Below are positions 53,993-64,000 of a stretch of 64,000 bases of DNA, one piece after another; position 1 is the stretch's first letter, and each line of letters opens with the position of its first letter. The DNA is from Siphonodentalium dalli. Lineage: Eukaryota; Mollusca; Scaphopoda; Gadilida; Siphonodentaliidae. The notes below the pieces were generated by a model that did no database searches, was not told where the DNA came from, and was given only the letters and a program-made list of their open reading frames with translations. Location of the stretch: assembly GCA_032622095.1 (NCBI GenBank), contig CP136064.1:256657863-256721862 (forward strand), given 5' to 3'. A program made the translations under genes and the position numbers.

Positions 53993-54606
53993 TGTGTACG
54001 ATGAAGAAGCTAGGATATACTGACCACATTACTACGTGCAGATTATATATGTTCACGAGAGCTGTAACTCACACAAAAATATCGCTCATGTGTGTTTGCA
54101 TAACACGCATGTATATATACGTGTAAACAACTCTGTGGTAAGTATTCAGTTATAAGTATTCATCTTTTTAAAAACACATTCCTGTGCGTGATATGATCTC
54201 ACGCGTAACAACAAGTAACTGTATAAACAGTACTTTGATTATATTTCACTATAAGTTGCAAACACTCTTGTCTTAACTCATAAATCCATTGATTTAAGCC
54301 GCCAACATATTCCTAACAATAGCAATTAACAGCTAATTAGCGACTCGGCGGCCGGCTCGGCTGATTCCAACTACAACTTTTAGTGTGCTGGAGAACGAAA
54401 AAAGTCGATAAAAGTTGAAATATAAGACTTACAAATTTTCTTTTTAGTTTTTTTAATTTGTAAGTGGCATAACTTTCCACAAACCAAAATTCATCACTAT
54501 TGGAATCATATTAACGACAATAAACGAAATTGAAAGTCCCAACTACACATTTTACTGGGCTCGGGCTCGGACTCGGACTACAACTATTAGTGTGTCCCAT
54601 TTAATT

Positions 54607-55000
54607 ACGGACGCAAGACAAGACGGGTATCGGAATGCGTTGCACATAATGAACATACCGGATCATTGCACTGAATACAGACAATTAACAATAGAAATAT
54701 CAACAAAGTCAGATTCAGTCATACCATATGGAGTCACTGCCGTATATAATTTGTCGCCGATAAATATACTGTTGAATTTTGACGGCATGAACTTGGAATC
54801 ACGCACAGTGTTATAACTTGGACCATTTTCAAGGCACATAAAACAACGGCGATTCACGGAACAACTTCTGAAACGGTATAGGACGTCGGATTTCGACGGT
54901 CCGACAATGTCAAACCTACAGTATTTTTTAGACAATGTACGCAAATCCAAAAAGACACCGACCCTAGCTGCCTGACCACGGAATCATGCGGAATGTTTAA
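54607..55000. other. No gene recognised
   Basis: Unique-looking sequence between the MULE and a MITE. Its last ~45 bp (54957-55000) are the outer left arm of the foldback ending at 55800. Confidence 0.4.
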
Positions 55001-55800
55001 CCCTTTACCCAACAGAACGGCCCTGTGCCAATGCATTCTCTTATATATGCGAGTCGACCATAGGTCGCCTCGCATATATAAGAGAATGCATTGGCTTAAC
55101 ACATTAAAAATTATAAAATTGTTAAAGAATGTAAGAAAAATGGTAAATAGTGTTAAAAAAAGATTTTTTTTAGGCCAATGCATTCTCTTATATATGCGAG
55201 GCGACCTATTGTCGACTCGCATATATAAGAGAATGCATTGGCACAGGGCTTAACTGTAACTATCACAATGTGGTCAAGGAGCCGGTTCCAATGATATCCA
55301 TATGTGTATGGTTCTATTGAGACAGACCGAAGATATTTTTGGCCGTTGAAGCTTTATTTGGCCGGTTTTGGCCGGTTTGTTGGGTGTTCCATGGTATCAT
55401 GCAGCGAATACCCATCTGCATTCATGGGCGAGCGGGCAAGTCGCTAGCTGTAGCGGAAGTGAATAAATTAATCCATACGATGTTGTAGAATTGATGTTGG
55501 AAAATAACACCGCCGACCGCACCAAGCGAGATTAGGCATGCATTATCGTGCAGGATAGACCTGTTTGTGCCAAAGTCCCAATCCCCAAGTAGATAGCTGG
55601 AGCGGAAACGTCACTGTTATTGCTCGGTGGGTGTTATTTTCGGCGCTTTTGCGTTCATTCATAGCGAATTCGACAACAGCGTAATCACTTCCGCTACAGC
55701 TAGCGACTTGTCCGATCGCCAGTGAATGCAGAGGGGTATTTGCTGCATGATATGATGTCCCTTTCCGTGGTCAGGCAGTTAGGGTCGTGCGTTCTTTTTT
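54957..55800. mobile_element. Foldback with a piggyBac-like MITE inserted in its left arm
   Basis: Outer left arm CGACCCTAGCTGCCTGACCA then CGG (54957) pairs with CCGTGGTCAGGCAGTTAGGG + TCG (55768). After the MITE (55001-55385) the left arm resumes with ATCATGCAGCGAATACCC and GCAAGTCGCTAGCTGTAGCG, pairing with 55680-55765. The core carries a GCCGACCGCACC repeat copy. Confidence 0.7.
55001..55385. mobile_element. piggyBac-like hairpin MITE, right tip lost
   Basis: TTAA at 54997-55000, CCCTTTACCCAACAG, two hairpins (55026-55094 and 55174-55242), then GGCCGGTTTGTTGGGT. It stops before AAAGGGTTAA. The internal order is inverted relative to 4762-5153. Confidence 0.85.
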
Positions 55801-55861
55801 GGGGGAGGGGAGGGTTCGCGTACCTGACGGAACCGGCCGCAAGTTAAGGGTTAAAAGTGCC

Positions 55862-55995
55862 GTTTCGGCTGAAGCTAGGCTATCGACTTGGGGTTTGGAA
55901 CTTTGGTACTTACATGTCTATTCGGCACGATAATGCATGCCCTATCTCGCTCGGACCCCTGGGGGAGATGCGGACAGTGCGGTCGGCTGTTAGAA
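55862..55995. repeat. GCCGACCGCACC repeat, inverted copy
   Basis: CTATCGACTTGGGGTTTGG, CGGCACGATAATGCATGCCC, ATCTCGCTCGG, GTGCGGTCGGC: inverse of 40308-40440 and 55515-55605. Confidence 0.75.
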
Positions 55996-57350
55996 GAACA
56001 AGTTGAAACCAATTTTTTTTTAGAAAACGAAATATATATTGATACCCATCATGCAATGATTTTCCCCAGAAATTCGCGATCTTGGTAAGCGAGCCTGCGT
56101 GTGATTAAGTCCTTACTTATTTGTCAACAGTTATGGTGTTAAAGTTATTAAATCATACCATATATCTCTACTTGAAATGAAATAAGTGGACTTTCCTGCC
56201 ATTTTTGCTGAAAATCGCTCTTTTTCACGGAAATATTTTTTTCAAACATTATCCGAGTCATTCACACGAATATTACAATAATGCCAAACTATTTAATCCG
56301 AATGGTGTAGTAGTTATGTGAAAATCATATGCATAAAGAAGTCGACAGAAAGTTTGAACGGTTTGCGAGAGTATTGGATTTTTAGATACCCCCCCCCCCC
56401 CCCTCCCCAAACACGTCGAAAAATTTGATATTTTTTTAACAATTTAAAACATTTCCTAATTGATCATTTGATTGGATTAAGGTTATCGGCGTATGGCTAA
56501 TTCGATGATAGCCTATTTTTTTACTGCATTCCGTAAATTGATAGCATATTACTAAATTGTATTCATATACCGGTAGTCGTTTATCAATTAAAAACATACT
56601 GTGGATCTTTATAGGTGAATAACACTAATCAGTTATTACCCAAACACTCTTAACTGGAAAAATGCAGCAATAAAATGAGATATCGAAAATTCCGATCACA
56701 TCAAAAGTGTCATTTCAGCGAGCACAACTGCTGAACAATGCACAAATACAAATACAAATGTTTACTCCTTTATTCGCGACCAATTATTGTTGATAAACAT
56801 ATAAATAAGACAATGATTCCACCAGTTACATTTCGTCGGTGGGCTTCTAAAAGGTCGTATCTGCCATTTTGGCGCGACACTTTTTACTGCATTTTCGGTT
56901 ACATAAGTTCCTCAGATAATTTGTCGATATTTCAAGTATGAATGCCATTTGTCGATGTTTTTCAGGGAAATTCGTGTTCTAAAATGTCGTATCTGGGTTC
57001 TCCCGAACAAATTTCGTTAATTCTGAAATGTCGTAATTTTTATTTTCGAAACTGTCCCTGATGGAATAATTCCGATTGGATTGCTTTGAAGAAGTATGGT
57101 AGGAGCGCCTATCCGCCTTATCATGAGTGACAGAGACTAATGAATCCGCGTTATCATGAGTGACAGAGACTATAACGAATCTGCGGAAATCGTCAAAACT
57201 AAAATGTCGTATGGACAAGATTTCTATTTTTACTTCTAAACTGTCGTATAACACCATTAAATCATGTTTTCTCATCAACTAGAAGCTAATTGAATATGAA
57301 AGTGTATCTACTATAACACCTGTGATTACTATTAAAGATGGATTATCTCT
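55996..57350. other. No recognised gene; repeated ATGTCGTAT words
   Basis: C-run at 56390-56402. Between 56847 and 57245 TA(A)AA(T/G)GTCGTAT recurs five times, and TTATCATGAGTGACAGAGAC twice (57119 and 57154). A 99-codon minus frame spans this but follows the repeats. Confidence 0.45.
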
Positions 57351-57354
57351 TTAA

Positions 57355-57633
57355 CCCTTTGAGTGCCAGGTCCGATTTTTGTATCAACCCATATACCCTG
57401 TGACAATGCATTCTCTTATATATGCGAGTCGACCATAGGTCGCCTCACATATATAAGATAATGCATTGGCCTAACAATTTTTCATCATTTGTTATTATTG
57501 TTTACAATTGTTTTAAAAATCTAAAAAACAAAACAAATGTTCTTTATTTTTTTATTTTTTTTAGGGCCGATTTTACAGACCTTAAATTAGGGCCGATGAG
57601 ATCAGGGGTCATCGGCCCCTGGCACTGAAAGGG
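57355..57633. mobile_element. TTAA-flanked hairpin MITE with distinct TIRs
   Basis: TTAA both sides (57351-57354 and 57634-57637), ends CCCTTTGAGTGCCAGG and CCTGGCACTGAAAGGG. Beyond CCCTTT these differ from the CCCTTTACCCAACA family. One hairpin (57402-57470) of the shared module, then a core with GGGCCGATTTTACAGACCTT and GGGCCGATGAGATC. Confidence 0.85.
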
Positions 57634-57714
57634 TTAAATAACAAATTTGAAATAGTTACTTGAGTATAAAATATATATATATGTATATATCTGCCCATCA
57701 CAACTACAAATTAA

Positions 57715-57890
57715 AGGCACGGATGGCCTTCGTTATAATTTAGAAATAACAGTTTACGTGATATTTATCATTGGTATACGATTAAAGTTTGTCTATAATA
57801 TAATATTCTTTCTGTTGATGGTGATTTTAACGGATGTGACTATTTTAACAGGATTACCCATTGCCAACGCTTACCGTATCGTTAGGGTAC
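57715..57890. repeat. Decayed fragment of the GGGCGG MITE
   Basis: GGCACGGATGGCCTTCGTTATA at left, and CTGTTGATGGTGATTTTAAC, GACTATTTTAACAGGATTAC, CATTGCCAACGC at right recall the two ends of the 37112-37620 element. Low identity. Confidence 0.4.
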
Positions 57891-58299
57891 GTTCATACAC
57901 TGGCAAGTTTGCACAATATGGTTTGCAGGCATTTCGTCGTAGAAAACGATATGGTGCCAGAATATGAACGGAAGCAAGCACATAAAGTGCATCTGTACCA
58001 CAGCTAACTACGTGCGAAGTAAAATCTCTGTAGTTCTACCTGTAGCGATGCTACCGGAATTTGCCTGTAAATATCATGCAATTATCTAGCTAGAACAAAT
58101 CATACAGGTATTTGATGTATTTGAAGACAAATTCCAGTAGCACCTTAAAAGTGCAACTACATAAATGTTACTTCTCATGTCTTTCACTTTGGTACAGATG
58201 CATGTTATGTGCATCTTTCCGTTCATATTCTGGCACCATGACAAAATGCCCGCAAAAACATACCGTGCAAACTTACCTGCGTATGAACGTACCCTTAAG

Positions 58300-59240
58300 G
58301 GGCTCGTGGGCTCGATCTAATTATGTTCTGACATAAACATACCTGTAAATAGTCTAATTATGTTCTGACAAACACACCTGTAAATGATCTAATTATGTTC
58401 TGACATAAACAAACCTGTTAATGATCTAATTATGTTCTGACATAAACATACCTGTAAATGATCTAATTATGTTCTGACATAAACATACCTGTAAATAGTC
58501 TAATTATGTTCTGACAAACACACCTGTAAATGATCTAATTATGTTCTGACATAAACAAACCTGTTAATGATCTAATTATGTTCTGACATAAACATACCTG
58601 TAAATGATCTAATTATGTTCTGACATAAACATACCTGTAAATAGTCTAATTATGTTCTGACAAACACACCTGTAAATGATCTAATTATGTTCTGACATAA
58701 ACAAACCTGTTAATGATCTAATTATGTTCTGACATAAACATACCTGTAAATAGTCTAATTATGTTCTGACAAACACACCTGTAAATGATCTAATTATGTT
58801 CTGACATAAACAAACCTGTTAATGATCTAATTATGTTCTGACATAAACATACCTGTAAATGATCTACTTATGTTCTGACATAAACATACCTGTAAATAGT
58901 CTAATTATGTTCTGACAAACACACCTGTAAATGATCTGATTATGTTATGACATAAACAAACCTGTTAATGATCTAATTATGTTCTGACATAAACATACCT
59001 GTAAATGATCTAATTATGTTCTGACATAGACATACCTGTAAATGATCTAATTATATTCTGACATAAACATACCTGTAATTGGGCTCGTGGGCTCGATCTA
59101 ATTATGTTCTGACATAAACATAACTGTACATTATTTTCTGACCTAAACATACCTGTAAATGATCTAATTACATTCTGACATAAACATACCTGTACATGAT
59201 CTAAAATTATGTTCTGATATAAACATACCTGTAAATGATG
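58300..59240. repeat. Higher-order minisatellite (35/37-bp units in ~146-bp sets)
   Basis: Unit CTAATTATGTTCTGACATAA + ACATACCTGTAAATGAT. Four subtypes alternate as A-B-C-D: A ends AATAGT, B lacks two bases (GACAAACACACC), C has AAACAAACCTGTTAAT, D is consensus. The set of about 146 bp repeats about five times. GGGCTCGTGGGCTCGAT occurs at both ends (58300 and 59080). Confidence 0.95.
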
Positions 59241-59689
59241 GTTTATGGTGTCAGCTCGCACATGGCATGTTTAATCTCATGTTAATATCATGTTCTAGTT
59301 CCAGAGTTACATTATCAACGGACGCTGGTGCATGGGTAACAACACAGCTGCACAAACTGGTCACATTACTTCTGTTGGCATTCTTCACAATGGCCATATA
59401 CTGTGAGTATGAACCGTTAAAATGATAACAACCCTCAGGGACCAGCCTAGATGGTGACATGGGAGACACCATCTCCCTTAAGTGTGCCACTTCTCCTTAT
59501 TTTATCCCAGGGAGAAGTGACTTTTCTCTAAAAATGAAAAAAAACAGCATATTATAAGTGTATTACTGATTATAATTGTGCACATGTACTTACTCATTAT
59601 AACGGTATTATAAGTTAGCTCTTGTATTGGGGTGTACCTATATAAAACGCTGAATCAGCTGCTGATCAGCAGGTTGCCACCTAAAATGC
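59241..59689. other. No gene recognised
   Basis: GC slightly higher than neighbours. A 79-codon minus frame (59251-59490) has no known domain. Confidence 0.4.
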
Positions 59690-60530
59690 TGATCAGCAGA
59701 TTTCCCGATTTCAGTTTAACTCAATTATAACGACGACAGTCGGTCGTGGGTTGTTCAAATGTCATGCAATATAGGTGTTATATCCCACACAGGAAGGGGT
59801 ACCTTTTAACCGAGCACCAGAATGTTCAGCAGTTCAAAATCCCATTCAACCGTACAGCTGCTTCTGTTCAGCAGATTCTCTTGAACGCAGTTTAACTCAA
59901 TTACGACGAAGTTAGTAAAGTTTAGGTTGTGCAAATGATTTGTAATCGATAGGCCATAATCATATATAGTGGGGAAAAACATTTGACCACTTCAGTTCAA
60001 CACTTCAAAATCCCGTTTAGCACTTCATATTGAGCAGTTCAGCGGATTCCCCGAACGCATTTTAACTAAACTATTATGAAGTTAGTCGGGTATAGGTTAT
60101 GCAGATAACTTGTAATCGATAGTCCGTCACTAAATATACGGAGAGAAAACCATTTGACCGACGTCCACCCCAGTTCAGCAGAACAAAATCCCGTTCAGCA
60201 CTTTATTGCATGGGCAGAATTCAGCAGATTCCACCGAACGCAGTTTAACTGATTTTTAACGAAGATAGTCGAGTATATGTTATGCAAATTACTTGTAATC
60301 GATGGGCCGTCACTAAATACAGGGATGGAACACCATTTGACCGACGTCCACGCCAGTTCAGCAGTTCAAAATCCCGTTCAGCACTTTTTTGCTTACAGTT
60401 CTGCAGATTCCACCGAGCGCAGTTTAACCGACTTTTAACGAAGATAGTCGGGTATATGATTTCCAAATGACTTGTTATCGACGAGCAGTCACTAAATATA
60501 TGGACGGAACACCATTTGACCGACGTCTAA
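59690..60530. repeat. ~175-bp tandem repeat, about 5 units
   Basis: Each unit runs CAGATTCCACCGAACGCAGT + TTAACT, TTGTAATCGATAG, CACCATTTGACCGACGTCCA, CAGTTCAAAATCCCGTTCAG. Starts at about 59698, 59871, 60041, 60224 and 60403. The first units are most diverged. Confidence 0.9.
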
Positions 60531-60949
60531 CCCCTCCCAACTTTGCCTGACACAACATTAGTTGGGAATTCGACATCAGATATAGGTTGGAATTATTCTC
60601 ATTGTATGATTTTCCAACCAGTAATTATCTAGGGTATTTTGGTGTTATTGAAGGGTATAGCGCTGTGTTTGTATTATGTTGTTTTACTGAAGAGTATATC
60701 GAGTTTATACGGCAACAGCTCTATACCCTTGAATAAAACACTACCAGACAACACTCAAACGGCAACAGCGACATACATACCATTCAATAAGAAACTCAAA
60801 CTACTCTCCACTGGCCACATGCAATGCTCTGACCTTCAATATAATCAAATTACCCATGCACCACACCCTATGTCTGTGTCATGCATTCATAACTGTGAAT
60901 TACTTGGATTGGTGATCGTCAAGCTATCAAATCTAATTAACTAACACGT
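60531..60949. other. Repeat-derived sequence, no gene recognised
   Basis: Starts with CATTAGTTGGGAATTCGACA + TCAGATATAGGTTGG, related to 5480-5520, then AT-rich sequence with an unsupported 101-codon frame. Confidence 0.45.
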
Positions 60950-61870
60950 ATCATAACCAAGTGAGTCACAATTTGCTACCTTTTCGGATAACGCAGAGAA
61001 TAATGTTATATATATATAATGTTATAATGATATATGTATAAAAAATTACTTATTACCAATTTGGTTACCATTTTGGAAGCCCTCTTCATCAATTTGGTCT
61101 ATAAACACCGTAGTGTGACACATTTAAGATAGACCAATACAATAAACACCTTTCAATCCAAAGATATTACATTTTACTCGAAAAAATGGTCCAAACCTGA
61201 AAAGTTAATTTTTGCCGATATTTATGTCAAGTTTTTGAGAGAAAAGTCCAATATTTTTGGTGATGTCAGTGGTGACAACAGTAACAATTAACCGTGATAC
61301 AGCACATATGTTACTATTCAATGTATAGAAGGCATAATAGCCAATTTTGCACATCAACCACAACTTGTAAGCGATTGCAAGACACCCTAGGGCAATATTT
61401 ACCATTTTCCATATTTTGGCGGCCATTTTGGCAGCCATTTTGAGCCAAAGTAAGAATTTTGGTTCCAGTGAGTTGGAATATTCATAATTAATGGTATGCC
61501 TCACTTAATTGCAACATTATGTTCATTTCTTGTTGAAATATGACTAGAATCCCAGTTGTGATTTTTTGTGAAATTTTATACCGCGTTCTGTAAAATCGAA
61601 TTTTTGAGGGATCACAAGCGGATAGGACCCAATAATTGCATATTTAATTGCTACAATGATCAGTTAAAATACAAAATACAAAACAAAGTCATATTACTCA
61701 ACCAGTTCCAAACAGCATGAACTGATCTAGAATATATTTGTGAAAAAATGTCATATTTTCAACTTCCGGCGGCCATTTTGGTGGCCATCTTGGATGGTGA
61801 GTTTCAATTTTGACCCAAAATAGTGTCATTATGTCTTAGCTTCATGAAAATATATACATTTGTATACATT
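60950..61870. mobile_element. F1 foldback arm, solo copy
   Basis: Collinear with 49490-50300: ACCAAGTGAGTCACAATTTG, CATTTTGGCGGCCATTTTGG, GTGATTTTTTGTGAAATTTT + ATACCGCGTTC, AACCAGTTCCAAACAGCA, GGCCATCTTGGAT. No inverted partner within the window. Confidence 0.8.
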
Positions 61871-62440
61871 TTACTAGATTAGTCATGTGAATTTGCAACA
61901 AATTCCAAGTAACTGTGGTTTTACGTCTGGGAAAAAATTTGGGGCGGGGGTACACTTTTTATGGCGCTATAAAAAAATTTGCTCAAGGCTGACAGATGGC
62001 CAGCCGATAACATCTTGATGTCGGATACCTGAATTTACAAAATCCGCAGAGAAAAAAACTTTATACGCGAAAACACGCATTCGTGAATTTCGGGGGTTTG
62101 GCGACCGGACTTCGTCAAGCTATCAAATTTAGTGTGTCTTGGTTGCTCCGGTATGTTCACAATGACATGCAATAGTTAAACGAGCTCACAACCAACTATA
62201 GCCAATACTCACAGCTGAAGACGCGTTGTCCGAGACTGTTAACAGGGACGTGGTTGGAGGGTCTTAATTCGTTTATTCATTGGGGGGGGGGGGGGGGTTG
62301 TCGACCTTGGAAATTCCAAATGCACAATCCCCTTGAACCAGACTAAACTCGCCATTCGCGTAAACTGGACTTCAGGCCAATTCAGGGCAAGATTCTATAT
62401 TGTTTTTAATTGATTAACAGTTTTTTAACTGGCCACTGTC
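61871..62440. other. No gene recognised; G-run
   Basis: A run of about 18 G at 62281-62298. Otherwise no coding or repeat match seen. Confidence 0.4.
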
Positions 62441-63002
62441 GATAGGTCATGACCAGGGATGTGGCTAGAGGGGGGTGTGGTGGTGTGTCACCCCCCCCCC
62501 AACTTTGGTCAAATTTTTCAACAGTTAGAAATTTCATACCTGCCAAAACATTAGTTGGAATGGTCATCAGTTGGAAATTTTCCAACCTTAGGGGGGTGAC
62601 AGGTTGGAAATTTCCAACACTTGGAAAGCTTGTGTCCTGGTCCTCCCCCGTGGCTAGTCAAAACTGCTACTAAATTTAAGAAAACAATATTGTCATACAT
62701 TTGGTCAACATTGTCATTGGAATTGTCATCATTTGGAAATTTTCCAACCTAAGTGGGGGGTGTCAGGTTTGAAATTTCCAACTCTAAGAAGACTTGAGGC
62801 TAGTCTAGATGCTAGGATTTTGCGATTTTCTTGTTCAGATTTCAAAATTTTCGAACACCGGGCCGAACCATGGTCGGCCCGGTGTGTCACTATCCCTCCC
62901 CCGTGACCAATACAAAACTGCTAATTAGTTTAACAAAACAATAGTTTAGGACATTCGGTCAAACTCGTGAACTGAAATGGTCATCAGTTGGAGAATTTTC
63001 CA
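62441..63002. repeat. GTTGGAAATTTCCAAC-rich repeat
   Basis: Two to three diverged ~230-bp units with TTGGTCAA, CATTAGTTGGAATGGTCATC + AGTTGGAAATTTTCCAACCT, GGTTGGAAATTTCCAAC. Related to 5385-5715. Mixed with C and G runs. Confidence 0.65.
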
Positions 63003-64000
63003 ACCTATGCACGTACACCTGACCCATGACCATACAGCGTACACACCACAAATGTCCAAACAGCCACGAGTCATCATGCATGAACATTAGGTCACCTGGC
63101 ACATGGCCATATATTCGCTCCCTGTATACATATCCACTACATTCGGGATCCTACAGTCACTCCTTGTATACCTATGCATCTCACCATTGACAATACAAAC
63201 ACCACATGTATACATATTCGCCACACCCATAGTCATATATACCAATGCCCGTACAGCCACATCGGGTGCACCCGTACTGGGTACACACAACCATACACAG
63301 TGCAGTCACTCCTTGTATACCTATACATCTCACCATGGACATCCCACTCATAACCATATAGTCACTCCTTGTATACCTATTCACATCATTCACGACAATA
63401 CAATAATTCCCTGTATACCTGTCCACCTCACCTATGATCAGACAGTACGTAATTCACAGAATGGCCAGAATCACAAAAGAGGCTCTCGGCAAAATTCCAT
63501 ACTGCAACCTTAAAATGAATTTTCATGCCTCATACGGAACTGGGAACACCAGAATAGAACATGTAGTTGTCAGTTAATTAACCTACACGTATAATAACCA
63601 AGTGAGTCACAATTTCTACCTTTTCGGAAAACGCAGAGAATAATGTTTGGGATATATGTAAAAAATTCACTTTTGGAAGCAGTCTTCAACAATTTGGTCT
63701 ATAAACAGTGTGAGACATTTAAGATAGACCAAAACAATAAACACCTTTTATACCAAAGATAGTCACATTTTACTTGAAAAAATTGTCCAAACCTGAAATT
63801 GATTTTTTGCAGATATTTATGTCAAATTTGTGAGAGAAAAATCCAATATTTCTGGCGATGTCAGTGGTGACAATAGTAACAATTAACCATAGTGCATCAG
63901 ACATGTTAGTATTCAATGTATAGAAGGTAGAATAGCCAATTGTATGCATCAACCACAACTTGTAAGCGATTGAAGGGCACGCTGGCGCAATATCTACCAT
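63003..64000. mobile_element. F1 minisatellite core plus arm, cut by window end
   Basis: 63003-63440 is the CATACAGTCACTCC array. 63440-64000 repeats 49355-49870 (GGCAAAATTCCATACTGCA, ACCAAGTGAGTCACAATTT, GTAACAATTAACCATAGTGC). Same core-to-arm order as at 48.4-50.5 kb, so a second F1 element extends beyond the window. Confidence 0.8.

Larger units (their letters stand above)
51980..54598 (-). mobile_element. MULE-like DNA transposon, 2619 bp, 8-bp TSD
   Basis: Starts GGGACACACTAATAGTTGTA and ends with its inverse. Near-perfect TIRs of about 280 bp (51980-52262 and 54317-54598). The direct repeat ATTTAATT lies outside both ends (51972-51979 and 54599-54606). Long TIRs plus a transposase with a SYDTTF...ITDRE...CWNH core point to a Mutator-like superfamily element; MULEs typically make 8-11-bp duplications. 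High arm identity and intact duplication suggest recent movement. A diverged solo arm lies at 30740-31045. Confidence 0.9.

Overview
The window looks like nuclear DNA of a metazoan, most likely a marine invertebrate; I cannot name the species. It is AT-rich, shows spliced exons with GT..AG borders, and is crowded with non-LTR retrotransposon pieces, inverted-repeat (MITE and foldback) elements and satellites. I saw no operons, CRISPR array, rRNA or tRNA genes. Nearly all open frames of 60-100 codons here are chance products of AT-rich or repetitive DNA.

Gene content. One host gene is clear. It is the 5' half of retsat (all-trans-retinol 13,14-reductase, retinol saturase) on the minus strand. 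Five coding exons, at 23396-23612, 8083-8265, 5828-5937, 4057-4191 and 1608-1806, join in phase into about 281 codons. They run from an N-terminal membrane anchor through the FAD-binding motif to about mid-protein. The remaining exons lie left of position 1. A shorter, diverged copy of the end of exon 5, with the same phases, sits 40 bp downstream (1459-1567). Intron 1 is about 15 kb and swollen by transposons.

Layout. 1-8 kb: retsat exons 2-5, with MITEs in the introns (655-1227, 3305-3764, 4762-5153, 6072-6645, 7653-7853). 8.3-23.4 kb: intron 1, holding a LINE 3' end (10112-10660), a 20-bp minisatellite (11673-12360), duplicated ~520-bp repeats (14.3/15.9 kb), a ~510-bp foldback (16751-17261), and a plus-strand LINE (17262-22855) split by a minus-strand LINE of another family (18122-20810). 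23.6-41 kb: repeats upstream of the gene, including MITEs, palindrome arrays (30.25, 31.1-31.8 and 38.0 kb) and decayed LINE fragments (32.7, 34.9, 35.5 and 36.2-37.0 kb). 41.16-50.5 kb: a large nested foldback structure. 51.98-54.60 kb: a DNA transposon with ~280-bp TIRs, an 8-bp target duplication and a MULE-like transposase frame. 55-64 kb: MITEs, a higher-order minisatellite (58.3-59.2 kb), a ~175-bp tandem repeat (59.69-60.53 kb) and two more copies of the big foldback's arm.

Two themes stand out. First, a ~69-nt near-perfect hairpin recurs about 16 times, usually as an inverted pair, inside at least three element families with unrelated terminal repeats. Some are flanked by TTAA (piggyBac-like); others begin TGTGACCCGCC. 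Second, the MULE-like transposon carries, downstream of its transposase frame and in sense, a 16-nt match to the metazoan replication-dependent histone mRNA stem-loop, followed by a purine-rich AAAGAG.
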